DNA of 64,000 nucleotides. Source: Hemerocallis citrina. Taxonomy: Eukaryota; Streptophyta; Magnoliopsida; Asparagales; Asphodelaceae. Where the stretch lies: assembly GCA_017893485.1 (NCBI GenBank), contig CM030363.1, positions 169,929,456-169,993,455 of the forward strand, read 5' to 3'. The first letter of the stretch is position 1. Each line of letters starts with the position of its first letter. The translations under genes were made by a program, and so were the position numbers. Of the stretch, positions 12,901 to 22,896 are shown piece after piece. The notes under the pieces are model-generated. The model was not told where the DNA came from, did no database searches, and saw only the letters and a list, made by a program, of their open reading frames with translations.

Positions 12901-15178
12901 CTAGATTGCTACTCTACAAAATTGTTACTCTACATTGTCAACTCAACATTGCTACTCTACATTGCTACTCTGCATTATCAACTTCAACAAAATTGCTACT
13001 CTACGTTGTCAACTTCAACATAATTGCTACTCTACATTGTCAACAATAACACAAATTCAACTAAGCACCTTCAAAATAACCCAAAATTAATACAAAATTT
13101 ACTTATCAAAAGCTTCATAAATATACCTTTCGAGTAGGAGATTTCAAAGCTTGATATTAACAATGTACAGTACTTCTAGATCCTTCAACCAAGATCTTCC
13201 CCCACCGAAGACGAAATTAAACAAGATCTAGGGATTTAGGGTTTTAGGGTTTAAAAACGAGTTCAAATTTGGGGGAAAAGATGGGGAAAATCGAGTAACA
13301 ATGAGATAAGACTAGGTTTGGGGGAGTGAATCGATCAATTAGAGGGGAAATCGACCAAGAGAATAACTAGGGCGGCGGCGATGGGTTTCGTTGAGGGAAA
13401 TTTCGAAGAAAACGAAAGTAGAGAGAAAGAATAAAGTAGAGAAGAAGAAGAAAAAGAAGATCTGAAATAAAAGCCCCGTCTAAGACTCGGTCTTTGAAAG
13501 ACCGAGTGTAGTTATAATACGCGCGGTCTTTCAAAGATCGAGTCTTGCTCTTCGATTTTTCAAAGTGCAAGACTCGGTCTTTGAAAGACCGCGCGTATTA
13601 TAACTACACTTTTTCTTTCAAAGACCGAGTGGGATGGTTTGGGAATTAAAAAAAAGTAGGGCAGTTTGGGAAAAACATTCAAAAAGTGGGACAGTTTGGG
13701 AAAAAATTCCTCTGTTGGCTGAGATGGCGGAAGGCGGCGACTGGGGGTGTGCACGGTCGGCGAGGCAAGCGTCTGGGCGGCTAGGGCGTGCACTGGCGGT
13801 GGAGTGGTGGCTCAGGGCTCAAGCGGCGATGTGGCAGTGAGGGCACAAGGCAGCGAGTCGAAGGTCGAGGATGATAAGGCGGTCGTCTGGTTAAACAGAG
13901 AGTCTTGGTGGCCAGCGGCGGGGCGGGGCTCAGGTGACAGGCGATCGAGGGGTGAAGCCGACGACGTGGAGGAGGTGAGGTCGGAGAGGAAGGTCTTCGA
14001 CGATGCTTGGTGGTTCGGAGGACTCGAGGGCGGTTACAGCGGCAGCAACAGGAGGAACTGTTGCGGAAGTTGAAGACGGTAGTGGGTCGAGCGGTAGGAT
14101 CGAAGTTGCAGGTGGCGACTTGGGGGGAGCAAGCGCGTGAGCGACGAGGGGATTATGTTGACTGGCAGCGAGGGGGTAGTCGACTAGCGGAAAGTCGACG
14201 AGGAGGAAGGAGGAGGATGACGACTGTGGAGGTTGAAGAAGACGAGGAGCTTCGGGGGTCTCGGTGGCGTTGCGGAGGAGTGCTGTGAGGTGACTGAAGT
14301 GGTAGTCGATGGTTGCTGCGCTAGTCGACGAGGTGCTCGGGATCATTGGCAGTGATGTGTGCAGGAGGTGTGGCGACAAGGAGAGTCGACGGAGTGCTCG
14401 ACAGAATGGTAGGAGCTCGGGGCTGAGGGGACAGTCGAAGAGGCAGAGGGAGTCGAGGAACGATGACTGGGATGAAGGTGAGAGGACGAGGACGGAGAGT
14501 GGAGGAGTGTTGCTGTGGTGGCGAACGCAAGCAGAGTGTTGGGTTCGACAGAAATGGAGGGAGGAGGAAGATGCCTCCGACGGAATTGTCAGTAGCGGAG
14601 CGGGGGTGCAAGGTGGTCGAGGTGGGAGCTCATTGAGGAAGACGAAGTGGGGGGTGCTCTATGTTTCGTTTGGGCAACAGAGGAGAAAGAGAAAGAGAGT
14701 GGGGAGAGAGAGTGAACATGGGGAGATTTTATATAAAATAATAATATAAAATAAATATAATAATGGGAGTGGATTGTGGGTAGTTAGAAAATACGTGGGA
14801 TTGTGGGGGAGAAGATCTGGTCAAAACAGATTAGGGGAGAATTTGGGTTAATGGGTATGGGTTTGGGATCCAACAAGATGTTGGTTTGGGTTAGAGTCCA
14901 ATAGGAGATGGGCTTGGGTTGGGCTCAGGTTAGATATTAATAAATAATTCAATCAAATGAATATAAAATTGAGCTTTAGATGATGGGCTTCAATTTAAAT
15001 AATTAGATAATCTCTACTACTATAATGGGAAAAGGCCTTAGTGTAATTTGTCCTTCTACCAACCCGTGCAACACTCGTGCCTGAATTTTTACTTTTAAAA
15101 ATAAATATATGCATTTATTAAGCCGTGCAACGCACGTGTAAATTACTAGTATAATATAGATCAAAACTGGGCTTTAAC

Positions 15179-15211
<33 letters not shown>

Positions 15212-15808
15212 AATAATAACACATCTCAATAATAAAAATAATAATAACAATAGTAATAAAATAATAGTAACAATAATAATAATAACAATCATAATAATAT
15301 TAATAGTAATAACAATAATAATAGTAACAACAATAATAATGATAATATGCATCAAAGTAGGATTTGAGATTAACAAATTAATTAAAATCCAAACAGTAAT
15401 AATATAGCATATAAATAGTCATTCAATTATAAATAGAAAATACATCGTTATTCAAAGTAAATATAATTGTCGATGATAAAATACTTAGTAAAGATCCGAA
15501 ACCAATTTAGCACAAAATGAGTTTATAAATAATCAAAATATAGAAAATATTTAGAAAATACGTATTTACGGAAACGGGTTACACTTACTCTCTTGCAGCA
15601 TTAAGATCAAGCTGGAAAGTACTTCCGAAAAGCCTCTGAAAGTTCACAATCCACGTGATAAGAAATTCAGTAGAAGTAAAATAGGAAAAAACAAAAAAGT
15701 ATAAAAAAAAAACCACTACAACTTACCTGCAAGGAGAGGCCATCCATGACACCTGCTTCACAAAATGGAATGAATGCCAAGAATGCGAAAAGAAGTCCTA
15801 CTTTGTAC
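3984..15808 (-). CDS. Kinase-like gene, last four exons, split by an 11.2-kb insertion
   Basis: Four minus-strand exons with GT-AG borders and matching phases: 15808-15727 (82 nt), 15635-15589 (47 nt), 4247-4166 (82 nt) and 4067-3984 (84 nt, TAA stop). Together they give about 97 residues ending in AMLNPDYRRRPIAEAVLNHR followed by FMTGSVL. The NPDYRRRPIAEAVLNH part resembles the end of a protein kinase C-lobe (subdomain XI, RP-x-A-x-x-x-L-x-H). A hydrophobic stretch (GLLFAFLAFIPF) is in the first exon. Upstream exons are not visible; a FAR1-like pseudogene lies there instead. The element 4380-15583 sits in the intron after the second exon, with its TSD on the splice donor. Kinase assignment rests on one motif and is moderate. 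Whether the gene is still transcribed is unknown. Confidence 0.6.
6622..6895 (+). repeat. MULE left terminal inverted repeat
   Basis: About 270 bp that pair with 13440-13709. The inner part is itself palindromic: the 19-bp palindrome TCGGTCTTTGAAAGACCGA occurs repeatedly, in both orientations, around the TATAATAC-type spacer. Transcripts of the end could fold into long hairpins. Outer nucleotides GAATTTTTTCCC match the right end exactly. Confidence 0.9.
7237..9882 (+). pseudogene. MURA-like MULE transposase, decayed
   Basis: Readable from ATG 7237 to the stop at 9882 across several frames. Order: N-terminal region with an acidic stretch (DEEEEEEETDDEVDE, about 7830-7880); MuDR N-terminal domain (LYVGQEFVSKESIQQAVKVY, about 8070); DUF-like GCPWRLRA...GPHTC; MULE transposase core with first Asp in PVISVDGTHLYGKYKG (about 8690), second in CVISDRHAGI (8877) and a likely Glu in NLSEVFNSV (about 9200); SWIM zinc finger CTCMKFHLYHISCSH (9508-9555); CCHC knuckle CSSCGLEGHNKRRC (about 9810-9855). 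Defects: in-frame TAA near 7364 and 7434, TGA at about 8685 (CGA expected), TAG at 9302-9304, and frameshifts near 8180-8230, 8985 and 9570. It cannot make a full transposase. Confidence 0.9.
10096..10360. repeat. Internal copies of the MULE TIR palindrome between the two genes
   Basis: At least three copies of AAGACTCGGTCTTTCAAAGA-type palindrome, matching the module inside both TIRs, lie between the 3' ends of the convergent transposase and PMD genes. They could act as bidirectional 3'-end or small-RNA-producing structures; that role is inference. Confidence 0.85.
10400..10555. repeat. 52-bp tandem repeat, three copies
   Basis: Units at 10400, 10452 and 10504 begin AAATTCAAAAT and contain ACTAACTTAAAATATTACAA. 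They lie just downstream of the PMD stop codon, probably in its 3' untranslated region. Confidence 0.9.
10647..12843 (-). pseudogene. Plant mobile domain (PMD) protein carried by the MULE
   Basis: Three exons: 12843-12721, 12644-11171 and 11060-10647, with consensus GT-AG introns of 76 and 110 nt. The N-terminus (MARTMGNMEEGESSRPPRG) runs into a GRGRGRGRAR basic stretch. Exon 2 holds the PMD, PF10536 type, as in MAIN/MAIL1: HFRTGHPLPMHPRIHEILRD, LLEALLERWRPATHSFHLP, GEMTVTLQDVSILIGLQIDG, then KWLKDKF, YILTLFGTILFPN, LYIWSWERI and WLPYTEDRVI. Exon 3 ends in a basic tail RGRRQRRPTNFFTPDP. Defects are few: one frameshift near 12220-12260 (between IDGEAVTGS and VDFDPVYIVEEYLG) and an in-frame TGA in exon 3 (PTH*TSGHSG, where CGA would read through). 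PMD genes inside MULEs are known in plants. This copy is far better preserved than its transposase neighbour. Confidence 0.85.
12880..13045. repeat. Short tandem repeat in the PMD 5' flank
   Basis: Degenerate units built on ATTGCTACTCTACATTGTCAAC are repeated about six times directly upstream of the PMD start codon, probably in the promoter or leader. Confidence 0.75.
13440..13709 (-). repeat. MULE right terminal inverted repeat
   Basis: Reverse complement of the left end, with the same TCGGTCTTTGAAAGACCGA palindromes and ending GGGAAAAAATTC at 13709, followed by the TSD CTCTGTTGG. One palindrome arm has diverged (ACTTTTTCTTTCAAAGACC), so the two TIRs are no longer identical. Confidence 0.9.
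13719..14720. other. GC-rich, G-biased block of element B1; no gene supported
   Basis: The plus strand is rich in GGTGG, GGAGG and GCGG words, and several overlapping frames stay open on both strands. Minus-strand frames read as Ser/Pro/Leu-rich low-complexity protein. A similar block exists at 37140-37680 and 39175-39640 in B2, with no conserved protein between them, so openness is best explained by base composition. Confidence 0.6.
15011..15149 (+). mobile_element. Miniature Helitron, 139 bp
   Basis: Starts TCTCTACTACTATAATGGG after an A (15010) and ends CTAG before a T (15150): the A/T insertion site and TC...CTRR ends of Helitrons. A GC hairpin CGTGC-AAC-GCACG (15124-15136) lies nine bases before the terminal CTAG. 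No coding sequence; non-autonomous. It lies inside element B1. Confidence 0.85.
15175..15350. repeat. Degenerate AAT/AAC microsatellite
   Basis: About 175 bp of imperfect AAT, AAC and AGT trinucleotides. The minus-strand Ile-rich frame over it (15376-15161) is a composition artefact. Confidence 0.9.
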
Positions 15809-16421
15809 CTGCTTATTGAACAAACTTTGGATAAATTCATCACATTGTTCTAATGGTTGAATACAGAACAAGAAGCCAAAGGAATGAAAAATAATAGTAA
15901 TAATTACAACAACCAATAAAAGAAAAGAAAAATAATAGTAATAATTACAACAACTAAGTTCAAACAGCAGACTTGAACTTAGTCAAGAACAAAATAACTC
16001 AGTGAACATCAAAATAATCGGCAATGTCATCAAAATAACTCAGTGAATGATATGCATGATAGCTGAATGATATATCAGCTAAAACCAACACCAACACAAA
16101 ATAGAACCAACAAAGTATATCAGCTAAAATAGCTAAATGACATGGATGATTACAACAACCTCACAAGAATTTTCAGATCACAAGTTGATTCATCACTGCC
16201 TACACCAACACAAAAGAAAGATAGAAAGACCAATACCCCAAAATGCATAAATCAGAATCAAATACTTCCCTAATCAATTTGTTGGTGTCCATCTTGTTAG
16301 AGTATCATCAATATTTTTGTTGGTATGCAAACATTACCTGCCAAATTGAGTTTGAACTTAAATTGAGTTTCAACAATTGAGTGGAAAACATATAACAAAT
16401 AACAATACAGAGTAAATTATC

Positions 16422-17728
16422 TCAATTCGTATAATCGGCAGTGTCATCAGAACTTTCGCTAGTAGAGGAATCCATCTCTTGTGCATTGAGGGCACTAAAC
16501 AAATAAACAATAAAGATGAAATTAGTGAAGCTCAATTTAAACAAAATTTTAAAACTAATATGAAAGTTTACAGACTTAGTCATACTATACCTATCGAGTT
16601 TCTTTGGGCAAGTTCTCACATCGTGGCCTTGCCCCTGCAAACCGCAACAATTGCACTTTCTTGGTTTTCCTCTAGTTTTCTCTTGCATTGGCTTCAACCT
16701 CTTTCCACTTGGTCTTCCCTTAGTTTTTCATTGGCTTGGCTCTTCAACGGCAACTTGAGACAATACCAGGTCCTTTCCATAAACTCGTGTTCCACTACCT
16801 TTGGCTACTCCACTACTTTGAGGTTGCTTAGGAACAAATCCTTCAATACACTTGAGCATGTTATCATGCATGAACGCGTAACCTTCATCGGAAGCTAACC
16901 CAATCTCAACTTGTTGTTTTTCTAAGCTACACAACTCACAATAGCGGGATGCAAAATTCTTGCTATTGCCTTCATCAATGCCTCTAATATTTGTGAAGGT
17001 GTAGTTTTTTCTAATCACTTCTTGGGACCATCTTCTTAAAATATATTGTTTCGGGAGTTCATTACAATTTGAGTACTTTAGAAAAACCAAAGATGCTTGC
17101 AAGGGATGACAACAAATTCAAACATGAAGCATGAAAAACTACCAAACTGAGTTTCCTTCGCATAAGTAATCACGATCTCATTTTCAACTTTACCACACAA
17201 CCTCACTGCGTAATAAGTATTTGCAGCATTCTCGTGATCTTCCACCAAACTCACATTATACAGTAGGCTTGATTTGAGTTGCTTTTGAAAGTCATGGAAC
17301 ATTACCAAAGTGTACACTTGGGCTATTTGTTCCTCCATATACGGGGGCCAATTCTCATGAATTTCAAAATTATCATTCAACCATTTATTATTTTCCGCTC
17401 CATATTCTATCATCAATGACTTCCATTTTTCTTCAAAAGAAATGCTATTATAAGAGTTCCAAATAATATCTTTAAAAACATCCATAAACTTAACATTTTG
17501 CACCAATTGAGGCACCTCTCCGGGTTCTTATCTAAAATATGTTATACACAATACCTATGGCGAATTTGAGGGAAAACTTGTTTTATTGCAGCACCTATCC
17601 CACGGTCTTGATCCGTTATAATGCCAACTGGAGCATGTTTCATGACTCCTAACCATTTCTCAAATAACCAAACAAAAGATGAAGCCATTTCATTTGGAAT
17701 CAAACCACAATCAAGAAAAACTGAGTGC
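16422..17728 (-). pseudogene. FAR1/FRS-like MULE-derived protein, C-terminal part, truncated by an LTR
   Basis: Reading leftward from 17728: LDCGLIPNEMASSFVWLFEK and GIITDQDRGIGAAIKQVFPQ are the MULE transposase-like core of FHY3/FAR1 proteins, followed by RHRYCV. Then come the helical region, a SWIM-type zinc finger (SCFMFEFVVIPCKH, about 17110-17150), ELPKQYILRRWSQEVI, and a CCHC-like knuckle CNCCGLQGQGHDVRTC (about 16620-16670). A 96-nt intron (16590-16495) precedes the last exon, ending DDTADYTN at 16422. Defects: TAA after RHRYCV (Trp expected), frameshifts near 17515 and 17090, TGA at 16728 (CGA expected). The N-terminal half is missing because an LTR begins at 17729. It could be a host FRS gene or a FAR1-type MULE transposase; no terminal repeats were found. 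Confidence 0.85.
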
Positions 17729-17980
17729 TGTTGCTGCTGATTTTTGGTGTGGGGGCAAACAGATGAATTTGTAGATTCTTGAACGAAACAAGTAAGCAAA
17801 CCTGTTGACTTTCACCAGCGTGTTGACTAGTTTATCGCCGCTGCCGTAACCTGCACAAAGTTTGATACACCGGGATGGATCCCGACGACGAACCCTCCGA
17901 CGCTCTTATCAGTATTCTGAAAAATTATGAAAGAGCTTTAGGTAAAAAAAGATTGATTACCTTGTTACGGTGGGAAGAGA

Positions 17981-17991
17981 GGTATTTATAG
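17981..17991 (-). promoter_or_regulatory. TATA box of the TAT1 LTR
   Basis: CTATAAATACC on the minus strand, conserved with 31826-31836 on the plus strand of the inverted LTR, including the flanking GACTATAAATACC context. Confidence 0.7.
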
Positions 17992-18934
17992 TCACCTTAG
18001 GAACCAGTTTCGAGATAAGGATAAATCTCTACTTTCAGATCTTTATGGATAAGAAGGGAGTTTGACTCGTTTCGTGATCAGATGGACTGTGTAAACCGTC
18101 TTTTAGGGATAACCACGAATTTGAATTATTCCTTATCCATCTGGGTTGGTCTGTAACGGGTCCTTACCCAAACCCAATAAGACAGATCTGTTTTTGGACT
18201 ATTGGGCTTTGAAGAAAGACCCAGTTCCCAATTCGGACCCGTTTGTAGGTGAAATTATAATTTTACCACTGAGAGCTTTAAGACTCGTGCTCGATTTGAA
18301 CGATTCCAATTTAATTCTATTTTTAGTCATATTACGAGCCCCCCCGCTCCCGAAGACTGAGTTTAACAGCCTTTGAGGAGTAGTTTTGTTGTTTCAATGG
18401 CGTACGAGATTTTATCGGAGTTCCTCAAGGGGCTTTGATCTTGCTCGGGGTGTATCAGTGCTAAATTGAGCTTGCAAAGTGCCCAAGATGATTCTTGCAA
18501 TTTTCTAATTTTTTTCTAATTTTTAAAATTATTTTCCAAATTTTATATTCAATTTTGCGAAGTGGTGGTCTATTTTCAAAAAGTATTAATTAATCGTTCT
18601 AATTAATAATTATTTATCCAAGAGCTCAAAAATATTTCCCTGAATTTATAATTAATTTTTAGAATTTTTAAATTAATTTTCTTGAATTTTTAATCATTTT
18701 TCACAATTTTTAAATAATTAAATCTAATTATAATTAAAATAAAAGAATTAATCATAGGAGTATCGACGTGGCACAATCTGGAGCGTCAATCATGTCGTCG
18801 ACGCAAATTTTCAAGTGATCTGATGGTCGATCAGTGCCTCGGCGATGTGGCAGCATCTGGGCACTACAATCGTGGGCGCGCATCGGGAGGGATGCGTTTT
18901 CCCTACTTGCGCGCTTGGGGCCACTTTTGCTCAG

Positions 18935-20050
18935 TGTTGACTCCGAGGGACGTGGCCCAATCTGAGCCCTAGATCTTGCTCCGAGGTGAATATTGAGGTG
19001 ACATTTTCCACCACTTGCGCGCTCGGGGCCAAGTTTGCTCGGTGTTGACTTCGAGGGACGTGACCCAATCTAAACCCTAGATCTTGCTCCGAGGTGAATA
19101 TTGAGGCGACGTTTTCCACCACTTGCGCGCTCGGGGCCAAGTTTTTCGGTGTTGACTCCGAGGGACGTGGCCCAATCTGAGCCCTTGATCTTGCTCCGAG
19201 GCGAATATTGAGGCGACGTTTTCCACCACTTGCGTGCTCAGGGCCATGTTTGCTCGGTGTCGTATCCGAGGGACGTGGCTCAATCCGAGGCACTTGATCT
19301 TGATCGAGCGTAATTATTGAGGCAGCTTTTTTGCCAATTTCACGCTCGGAGCCATGTTTGCTCGGATCCAACTCCGAGGGAGGTGGCTCTTTCTGAGGCA
19401 CTTGATCTTGATCGAGTGTGATTATTGAGGCAGCATTTTTGACAATTTCACGCTCGGAGCTATGTTTGCTCGGATCCAACTCCGAGGGACGTGGCTCTAT
19501 TTGAGGCGCTTGATCTTGATCGAGCGTAATTATTGAGGCATCATTTTTGCCAATTTCACGCTCGGAGCCATGTTTGCTCGGATCCAACTCCGAGGGACGT
19601 GGCTCTATCTGAGGTGCTTGTTCTTGATCGAGCGTGATTATTGAGGCAACGTTTTTGCCAATTTCATGCTCGGAGCCATGTTTGCTCGGATCCAACTCCG
19701 AGGGACGTGGCTCTATCTGAGGTGCTTGATCTTGATCTAGCGTGATTATTGAGGCAGTGTTTTTGCCAATTTCACGCTCGGAGCCATGTTTGCTCGGATC
19801 CAACTCCGAGGGACGTCGCTCTATCTGAGGCGCTTGATCTTGATCGAGCATGATTATTGAGGCAGCATTTTTACCAATTTCATGCTCGAAGCCATGTTTG
19901 TTCGGATCCAACTTCGAGGGACGTGGCTCTATCTGAGGCGCTTGATCTTGATCGAGCGTGATTATTGAGGTAATGTTTTTGTCAATTTCACGATCGGAGC
20001 CATGTTTTCTCGGATCCAACTTCGAGGGATGTGGCTCTAAGGCACTTGAT
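18935..20050 (-). repeat. 108-bp minisatellite, about ten units
   Basis: Units begin at CGGATCCAACTCCGAGG; exact 108-bp spacing at 19363, 19471, 19579, 19687, 19795, 19903 and 20011, with more divergent units to the left. Because 108 is a multiple of three, one minus-strand frame stays open for 401 codons (20136-18931) as a 36-residue repeat (EPRPSELDPSKHGSEREIGK...). Its position in the LTR argues against a structural protein, though the frame is also open in the inverted LTR copy. Confidence 0.95.
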
Positions 20051-21315
20051 CTTGATTGAGTGTGATTAGTGAGGCAGCGTTCACTCGAAATTCTGTCTTT
20101 ACGCCTTCCATTGCTTGGCATTCTTGGGCTCTTCACTATCTTGGGGGCCCAAATGTCTCAGAACCCCAAACGGCATAGCTCAATCCCTATAAGTCTTCAC
20201 CCCCCCTCACTTTTCTTATTCTTCACGTTTTTACTCTTGAGATTTTTTTTTTCACTCTTAAGCGGTTCTACTAGCGATCGCGACCAAGCGTTTGGTTCTT
20301 TGGCGAGATATTCTGACCGTAGCTATCACATCAAGGTAAATATATATTCTCTCTCATATATATATTGTGAGATGTCTAGGGTTTCTTCGGGGAGTGAGAC
20401 CTCCACTTCGGACCACGAAGAGGATCAACCCTTGGTAGTGTCTCCGAACTTAGGCAAGGGGAAGGTCGTGGTAGGGGCAGTAAAATTTGTAACGATAATG
20501 GAGAAAGAGAGAAGAGCGGGGGCGTTGGGTAGGCTTCCGGGTTCCCTTATCGAACCTTGGCGGAGTTCGGGAATACTCCGCCGACCTTCTAGCAAAGGCT
20601 GTGTTTGGGAGGTCAGCCTCGTATGAGGAGAGCAGGGCGAAGGAGCACACCGAGTTCGAGGGACATCCCCTCTATGCTGACGGAGAAGGACTTGGATCGG
20701 ATCCGAAGTAGCTTCAAAATTCCGAAGGAGCTCACTCTCCTTCTACCGGGCGCGGGTGTCCAGGCATGTACACTGACCTCCCCTGACAAGTGTATATTCC
20801 CTGTTGGACGCATTCTTTTCCGGGCTACGTTTGCGTATGCCCCTGTTTATAGCCAAGGTGTCGCAATGGTACGGCATGAGCCCGGTCCAGTATATGCCGA
20901 ACATGTGGTGACATGTCAATATTTGTCCTCCAGTGCCAAGCGATAGGGGTCGTGCCCCAACTCGTTATTCTTCGAAGTCTACCGCATTTATCGGAAGAGT
21001 AAGACGGAGTATTGGTACTATCTATCGCCTCGTCGGGGTGTGAAGCTGATAGACAATCTCGATTCTATCATGTTTTGGAAGGAGAAGTACTTTTTGATCC
21101 AAGGCGATGCTCCGTGAAACATCCCAACCAAGTGGAGGGAGGAAGTTCCGAAGTGGACGAGGACCGAGCCGGTGTTGACTTCGGAGAAGGATGACATCGT
21201 GGCCAAACTCATGGCTCGCGAACCCTTGGGCTGGAAGGAGTTAACCAAGGAGGTCCTCTTCGGTGGGGGTCTCAGTCCGATTGACCCTAGTACGCTTCGC
21301 AAATTTTCGCAAATT

Positions 21316-21316
<1 letters not shown>

Positions 21317-21371
<55 letters not shown>
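21317..21371. repeat. (TA)n microsatellite
   Basis: Uninterrupted TA dinucleotides inside the putative intron of the TAT1 antisense ORF. Confidence 0.97.
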
Positions 21372-21376
<5 letters not shown>

Positions 21377-22454
21377 TCCTCTTAGTTTTAGTTTAACTCC
21401 TCATGCCGATCTCTGTTTTTTCTTTTTTTTTGCAGAGGCACCAGGTATGGACTTCAAGGCGATGCTATCTGACCGAACCGGGGTAGCTTACAAGGCCCCC
21501 GATGGGAAAAAGAGGAAGAGGACGACCTCCGGTCCTTCGTCTACCAAGGTTGTGAAGGCTCTGGTGGTGGCGGCACCAGTTGTCAATTTGGAGTCCGAGT
21601 TGCCTCTTCCACCTGTCTCCCCTGCCCTAACCACCCAAGGGACTTCCATTGATCAAGTGTTGGCACTCGAAGCCCCCCCCCCCAACAGTAGCGGAGGCAA
21701 TCCTCACGGAGGAGCACAAGAAACTCTTCATCCCCGATTGGCGGGTGATGAGACACGATGGCTTCCTCGGGGATGCCGTCAGTTGTATGCAGGTGGTTCG
21801 GCATTTGTCGACCCCTAAGGATCGCGCCGCTCTAAATGCAGGGACAGTTGGCGATGATGCTCTCGAGATCGCAAAGGCGACCATGTCGGTGAGTTCAGCC
21901 TCGTTTCCCCTTGTTTCTTTGCTCTTTATTTTTGTAATCAAGAGACTCTCATTTTCGTCCATGTAGATCACTTGCCACTTCAGTCACATTGTGGAGAAGT
22001 TCACCGAGCAAGAAAGAGAGCTGAAGGCAGCGAGCGATTGAGATAGAACCGAATGTGCCAAAGTGGTGAAACAGCTCAAGGCGGAGAAGCAGTTGTCCGA
22101 GTCTCAGGTGGCTCAGATCCAGCTCCTCGAGGCCGCATTGACCAAGGTGACCGAGCAGTTGTCTCTCGAGAAAGAGAGGGCAGACAGAGAGGCAGAATGG
22201 GCCCATAGAGAGAAGGAGATAGCTACGAAGACAGCCGAAGACGTAGTGAGGGAGAGGGAAGCTGCTGTGGAAGTGGCCGCCGAGACGATTAGGGCCAAAG
22301 CGAAAGCGCACATGCGTTCGAACATGGAGCAGTCATACGCTCGGGCTCTGAAGCACGTGGAGGTGCGTATCCCCTATTTCGACAGCTCGGGGTACAGTCT
22401 ATACGACCTCCTCGACGGCGAGATTGCTTCGATGACCAAGGTGATAGTCGAAGG

Positions 22455-22531
22455 AGAGGAAGAAGAAGAAGAAGAAGAAGAAGAAGAAGAAGAAGAAGAA
22501 GAAGAAGAAGAAGAAGAAGAAGAAGAAGAAG
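22455..22531 (+). repeat. (GAA)n repeat coding poly-Glu
   Basis: About 25 GAA triplets in frame with the coiled-coil ORF, giving a run of glutamates before GEGEGGAEEDGHG. The repeat is pure, so it is young or still slipping. Confidence 0.95.
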
Positions 22532-22896
22532 AGGGCGAGGGGGAGGGCGGTGCCGAGGAGGACGGTCACGGAGTTGCCGCACCTTTGGAGGCGCCTACCG
22601 AGGTGGTCCCCTGATCCCTATCGCCTCTTCATCATACTTTTCAGTCGCTTTTTTTTCTTCTTTGTAGACGCCCTATAGTAGATTGGCCACCGCTCCTTGT
22701 ACTTTTTTTGTCAAAGTTGAATGAAAGATTATTATTTTTTCAACAAGTATTGTGAGGTTTCAAAGTAGTTGTTGGCTTTCTTTGGTCTCGAACCATCCTA
22801 TAGTAGGTTCGTTCGGCCGTAGGACCGTCTTGTTGGCCCCTTAGGTAAGAAATTTACACTATCTTGTTGATTTTTCCAGATTAAAGAGGCACCACA

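Larger units (their letters stand above)
6622..13709. mobile_element. Complete Mutator-like element (MULE) with PMD gene
   Basis: Terminal inverted repeats begin GAATTTTTTCCCAAACTGTC at the left and end with its complement at the right. A perfect 9-bp target duplication CTCTGTTGG lies at 6613-6621 and 13710-13718, diagnostic of Mutator-type transposition. Length is 7,088 bp. Inside are a MURA-like transposase (7237-9882, plus) and a plant mobile domain gene (12843-10647, minus) pointing at each other, with palindromic repeats between them. The transposase is broken, so this copy is not autonomous now, but both ends look intact enough to be mobilised in trans. Confidence 0.95.
4380..15583. mobile_element. 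Giant LTR-like element B1 with nested MULE and Helitron
   Basis: It starts TGTCGCGCCCCGCTTCCC and ends AACGGGTTACA, flanked by perfect 5-bp duplications CTTAC (4375-4379 and 15584-15588). Removing the MULE with its 9-bp TSD and the 139-bp Helitron leaves about 3,968 bp, almost exactly the length of its relative B2 (about 3,971 bp). TG...CA ends and a 5-bp TSD are what a solo LTR leaves. The body is non-coding: a module CCATACCACAGGTTCGGTGC near 4958, AT-rich stretches, and a GC-rich G-biased block (13719-14720). No primer-binding site, gag or pol was seen. Confidence 0.85.
17729..20100 (-). mobile_element. LTR of TAT1, inserted in the FAR1-like gene
   Basis: The minus strand contains a TATA-like CTATAAATACC (17991-17981) and ends in CAGCAGCAACA at 17729; the last ~250 bp match the LTR at 30450-32088 in inverted orientation. 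The distance from TATA box to LTR end is 252 bp in both. The other half is AT-rich plus the 108-bp minisatellite. The U3 terminus is not certain; I place it loosely near 20100. The outer end abuts FAR1-like coding sequence, which shows insertion into that gene. Confidence 0.7.

Noticed and set aside
13747..14749. Several overlapping ORFs of 90-150 codons in the GC-rich block of B1
   Set aside because: Open in many frames on both strands, low-complexity Ser/Pro or Gly/Arg composition, and not conserved with the matching block of B2.
22289..22582. Leu-rich minus-strand ORF
   Set aside because: Reverse of the GAA repeat that encodes poly-Glu on the plus strand.
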